Shown here piece by piece: positions 60,220 to 64,000 of a DNA stretch of 64,000 nt. The stretch is taken from contig NBAY01000001.1 in NCBI GenBank assembly GCA_002794775.1, forward strand, positions 2,790,001-2,854,000. Direction: 5' to 3'. The translations under genes were made by a program, and so were the position numbers. How positions within the stretch are numbered: position 1 is the first letter of the stretch; every line of letters starts with the position of its first letter. Below the pieces are notes generated by a model. It saw only the letters and a list, made by a program, of their open reading frames with translations. It was not told where the DNA came from and made no database searches. The DNA comes from Porodaedalea pini. Its lineage: Eukaryota > Basidiomycota > Agaricomycetes > Hymenochaetales > Hymenochaetaceae.

Positions 60220-60613
60220 TTCAGTGAATTGAAGTGAAGTTGTGGAAGAAGAATGTGGAGAAGCAGCAGCTTCAATTGCCGTGATTATGTAATATTACAA
60301 ACTTCGAGACTCATAACTAGTACTGTCTTGAACGAACCAGACGCTTGATAATAATGATCATTATTTTGTTACATTATCATAATATACAACACAATCATAA
60401 CATATTAAAGATGGTCATTCGCGGTCGTGTCGTGAGGAGTCGTAATGGCCAGGATGTGAAGAAAACATGATTAGATGTTATCGAGTCAAGACGGGTGCCG
60501 ATGAGTAGATAGAAAGGAGAAATTATAGTACAGACAGAGGCTGGAAAGTAGGCAGGATGTCGATCGTCGCTCATTTTGTTTGCTCGTTTGTTGTGCATGA
60601 AATCGCCAAGGCC
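60220..60613. other. Intergenic region with AT palindrome
   Basis: Upstream of the TFIIIC gene start and downstream of the four-helix protein gene. It contains the 16-base palindrome AATAATGATCATTATT near 60350. No coding sequence. Confidence 0.55.
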
Positions 60614-61305
60614 TTATGCGGCGGTCGAACGCTTCTCGTCGGCAGAGCTACTATGTGGTGCAGCATCTGCTCCACCACGGAGGGCGGCATAGTGCATCGC
60701 CACAAATACCTTGATTAGAGTGAGGACGCCGAATGGGATCCACGCAAATGCGACGAGTGCTAGCAAAATGTGGCCATCCTTTCCAGGACCAGCGAGTCCC
60801 TTAGTCGGCCATTTGTGCTGTGGGAGTGATGGTGAGATACCGTCTAATCATGCGGAGACTAAATGGAATAAAACATACCGTGGCAATGGCAGCGCCAACG
60901 AGCCACATGACCCAGAGGATGGAGTTGCCGCACGACTCGAAGCCCAGCGGCGTGTAGCCGGAGCCGGGGTTCAGTTCCCTTGACTTTCGGACGTGCAGGA
61001 ATACGGTAATTGGGATCCAGAGAATAGAGAGGGCGGCAGTGACAATGAGTTCAACAACGATCGGGTCTATTGTAACAGGTTTGTTAGAAAGATATTAAAT
61101 TGAGGTCCGACGGCATGCGTACCATAAAATCCAGCTACACTCTTTGTGTGGTGTACACGCCAGCCTGTCAAGCCGAGCTCGACAACAGAAGCGACCCACT
61201 TGAGATGATGATTTAGTACAGTCTTCTTTACGCAAGTTTCAAGCACACGCTTACCAAGAGCGAGTAGAGGATGGAGCGGTGATAGACGTACACAGAGTTA
61301 GGCAT
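60614..61305 (-). CDS. Four-helix membrane protein (MARVEL-like)
   Basis: Starts at ATG 61305 (MPNSVYVYHRSILYSLL), with introns near 61250-61200, 61120-61065 and 60880-60820. The joined protein is about 170 residues. Hydrophobic segments are VASVVELGLTGW, VELIVTAALSILWIPITVFL, NSILWVMWLVGAAIATHKWP and HILLALVAFAWIPFGVLTLI. A polar Ser-rich tail ends EKRSTAA at a stop at 60614-60616. Four helices with short loops and a cytosolic tail are the layout of MARVEL-domain proteins, common in basidiomycetes; the family call is by topology only. Such proteins sit in the plasma membrane or vesicles. No catalytic motif seen. Confidence 0.7.
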
Positions 61306-62150
61306 AGTTGGAGTGTTTGCCGTCTCTGAGGAGGTGGATGGTAGTGTGATAGAAGGCGGTGCTGATTATACGAGTGCAGAAAATATGTGAGGTGTTAGGG
61401 AATCCAGAAGCGTCATGCTGTTCGCCTTTTATCGTGTTCAAGGCAGGTGGGCTCGTCGAATGATCTCGAATAGTGCAGACTCAGCAGAATGACTTTCGGT
61501 GCCGTGCTTCGTTCGCATTCTGAGCCAATACATTCCGGAACTACCCTATCTTTTGGAGCCGCAAGTACTAGTCTGACTATTGTTGCAATGCAAGATTCGA
61601 GATGCGTCATACCAGGAGCGTCTCGGGTAGAGTCGCAGTAGCGAAACTTCTAGGGTTAGTCACGGCCAGAATGTTTGCGAAGGTTTCGAGGTTGAAGCTC
61701 CTGACAAATCAGGTCTTACACATCACCGGCACGGTGGATTTTTGAACAGTCTCTGCTGGAGAAAGTAGGATACACAAGACAGGCAGAAAGCTGATAGCTG
61801 ACGATGATGACCTCTGGCTTTCTAACCGTAGCAAAATCGAGAAAAATGATGAATTTGCTAAATCCCGTGTCGAGGACAAATATTAATGTTGACCGTCGGT
61901 TCCGAATCCCGACGCCCCGATGCCGACAGGACGTCCCGCTTGACCCGATCAGATGAGTCACTTCATGCTTACTTAGACGGAAAAGTGTGACATATCATGA
62001 GACACTAGTACTGACGCAGATTATAAACACAAGTGAGGGTATACAGAGACATACTAAACAACTAAGCAATACAGGATATTTTCTGCAGAGAAAATCTGCC
62101 TTCGGAGCCCCAGTCTGTGCATCTCAGATGCGTCGGTCGAAGTAGAACTA
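61306..62150. other. Intergenic region
   Basis: Promoter of the four-helix protein and 3' flank of the gene ending at 62151. No gene or repeat supported. Confidence 0.5.
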
Positions 62151-64000
62151 TCACGACGCGGTCCGATACGGATTATTCGACGCGAAGGATGCTCGTGGCG
62201 GCTCACCCCGATCCCCATTATTCAGTGTGGGCTTCTTCGGGGTTTCGTGAGATACGTTTAGTGAGCCAGTTCGGTCTGCATTGCTGCCGTCCCTCTGAGT
62301 ATCTGTAGCGCGTTCCGGGTGTGGAAAGGATGTTGTCGGAGTCGGAACTGGGGACGACGTAAACAAATGCTCGTGAGGTGCAAATTCAGGCGTCCTCGGT
62401 GCTGATGATGACATGAAACTTGAGGACCCTTGCGATGGCGGCGGGCTAGACGGGGCCGCATCCGAGCGTGGAGCTGCAGCGCGGACGCCCTCTCCCGCAT
62501 GTCCCGGAGGCGGTCCCACGGGAGGCAGGAATTGAGGTTGTGCAGGATGAGTCTCGGCCTGCGCAACTGACGGCGGCGAGTCTGGACGCGAATTGTACCG
62601 CGGGGGCATAGATCGATCCTCGTGCGCCGGCACTGGCATCGACACCGCGTCTCGAGGCCCCCCCGTGGCAAGCACTCTTGCGCCCTCCTCCGGCTGTTGT
62701 GCATACGTCGGCAGCTGCGGTTCGCTCCCATTCCCGTCTCTCACAGCATCCGCGTCCGAGTGCGTAAAAACCCGCACACCACCATCTTCCCGTACACGCG
62801 CGAGGATCTCGCGGCGCGTCGCAACGAGCTGCCGCCGACGCGACTTCAGGAACTCGCGCGCGTCAGTCGCGTCTTGTGTGTGATTCTTGATGCGTTCTTC
62901 GCTTGCTGCGCACTCTGCGTAGATCCCTTCTTGATAGTTGCGCATCGAGTCGATGGATTGCTTGATTTTTTCTGTAGAGAAGAAGCGGTCAGACGCCCTC
63001 ATACCAGAAGAGTAAAAACCCATTTACGTTGGAACATGAAATCCTATATCACCGGTCAGAGCGCAAATCTTCGTGACTCTAAATGACGGCTCACAGTGTA
63101 CATGTTGTCAAATACAACGTTCAACCACTCTCTATACCGAGTAGTAGTTGGCGTCAGCTTTGCTGTCCTCATGCTCTTTCCAAACACTTACGGAGATACG
63201 ATCTTCCCACACGGGACGGGCTTCACGAGCGGTTGCGAGCCGCGCGCACGCTCGAGGAGGCGATGTGCCTGTGCGGCTAGAGTCTGTGCGCGAAGAAGAT
63301 CATCGGCTTCCGCCATTTGTGCCCAGATGCCCCTGCCAATCGAGAATGTGTCGTAAGTTGCCGCAAGGTTGGCCTGAATATGAAGGGTCAAAACGTTTCT
63401 CAAAGAAAAAGGTGGATGATCTGCATACGCTTTGCAAAGCAGATTGTGCCTCATTTGCACGCGATGCTGCTTGATCGAGGATGTTGAAGATGTTCTTCTC
63501 GTGGCTGAGTCGAGCTTGAATCTGCGTGCACACCTGTCAGAACATACGAACGAAACATAAGCAAAAATAGCCTGACATGCTCGAAGTGCACTTCCGCTTC
63601 ACGAAGCTCGTCCTCCGCTGCGTCTTCCTCCGGGAAGTCTAAGGAGTCCGTTGAGTATACACTTTTCTCGTTTCAAGGAAGATACACACACCTGGAGATG
63701 GGCCATCGAAGGCAGATTCGTACAGATCGTTAATTTTCTGCAGCATTTCCCTGCGAAGCACAACCTGCGACTCGAGATCGGCTTTCTGTTCATCATTCTT
63801 TTCAGCTCCAAAAGTCTCAGCAATAATGATTTTTATCATACCTTCAGCCTTGCGTTCTCCGCCGCCGCCCTGAGCTCTGAAATCGCCTGGCTCTCGTTGT
63901 GCTCGTTCTGCGCAGCCTCGATGTACTCGCGCTCCTCCTTCTCTAGCTTGCGCTCCAGAGCTTCCTTCCCGCCATGTTTCATCCTTATAAAAAAGCGCTT
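62151..64000 (-). CDS. Coiled-coil protein with proline-rich C-terminus, 5' end at or beyond window edge
   Basis: At the right edge the minus strand reads MKHGGKEALERKLEKEEREY and continues into a long helix (AAQNEHNESQAISELRAAAE). After an intron come AEKNDEQKADLESQVVLRRE and EMLQKINDLYESAFDGPSPG. Further exons give FPEEDAAEDELREAEVHFEH, QARLSHEKNIFNILDQAASR, ATYDTFSIGRGIWAQMAEAD and DRFFSTEKIKQSIDSMRNYQ. The last exon, to the stop at 62151, is Pro/Ser-rich (PAQPQFLPPVGPPPGHAGEG) and probably disordered. The strong coiled coil plus a Pro-rich tail suggests a scaffold or trafficking protein, but I do not recognise the family. The true start may be the Met near 63982 or lie outside the window, where the 5' neighbour cannot be seen. 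Exon borders are approximate. Confidence 0.62.

Overview
This window looks like nuclear DNA of a wood-associated Agaricomycete, probably of the Polyporales type. The evidence is dense genes cut by many 45-70 base GT-AG introns, a CYP63-like tandem P450 pair of the kind known from white-rot fungi, a Ctr-type copper importer beside a FRE-type metalloreductase, and serine-rich GPI-type secreted proteins. Exon joins were read by eye from splice sites and family alignments recalled from memory. Outer gene limits are firmer than inner junctions.

Layout. 1-5.7 kb (-): a SNF2/RING ATPase of the Rad5/Rad16/Uls1 kind, open at the left edge, followed upstream by an 0.87 kb terminal-inverted-repeat element. 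7.2-8.0 kb (-): an unrecognised coiled-coil protein. 9.3-11.9 kb (+): an intact cytochrome P450. 12.5-13.7 kb (+): a secreted, probably GPI-anchored protein. 14.2-17.3 kb: a CpG-poor island holding an orphan 3' exon, a large palindrome and a decayed partial copy of a prolyl-tRNA synthetase gene. 18.4-21.2 kb (+): acetoacetyl-CoA synthetase. 21.4-23.6 kb (-): a multi-pass membrane protein with a large outer domain. 25.5-28.9 kb: a convergent ferric/cupric reductase and Ctr copper transporter. 30.5-31.1 kb (+): a broken inverted copy of the 21.4-23.6 kb gene. 31.4-36.7 kb (-): two tandem CYP63-like genes, the downstream-lying one broken. 39.3-43.6 kb (+): a large disordered protein ending in an alpha/beta-hydrolase domain. 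45.0-46.7 kb (-): an aldo/keto reductase. 47.5-48.3 kb (+): a small unrecognised protein. 48.3-53.3 kb: a gene desert. 53.3-55.6 kb: a small inverted-repeat element and an MFS transporter pseudogene. 56.1-60.2 kb (-): the TPR subunit of TFIIIC. 60.6-61.3 kb (-): a four-helix membrane protein. 62.2-64.0 kb (-): a coiled-coil/proline-rich protein open at the right edge.

Working together. The clearest functional unit is the reductase-Ctr pair: the reductase would make Cu(I) at the plasma membrane and Ctr would import it. The P450s, aldo/keto reductase and MFS remnant are typical of xenobiotic and extractive metabolism but do not form an obvious biosynthetic cluster. SNF2/RING, TFIIIC and acetoacetyl-CoA synthetase are housekeeping-type genes.

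The most interesting signal is genome decay, not a new pathway. A ProRS gene segment with introns kept, joined to a ~400 bp-arm palindrome, has lost almost all CpG through CpG-to-TpG/CpA changes. This suggests methylation-linked or RIP-like mutation acting on a duplicate. Three further gene copies (CYP63-like, membrane protein, MFS) are at visible stages of decay. I found no convincing wholly new system.
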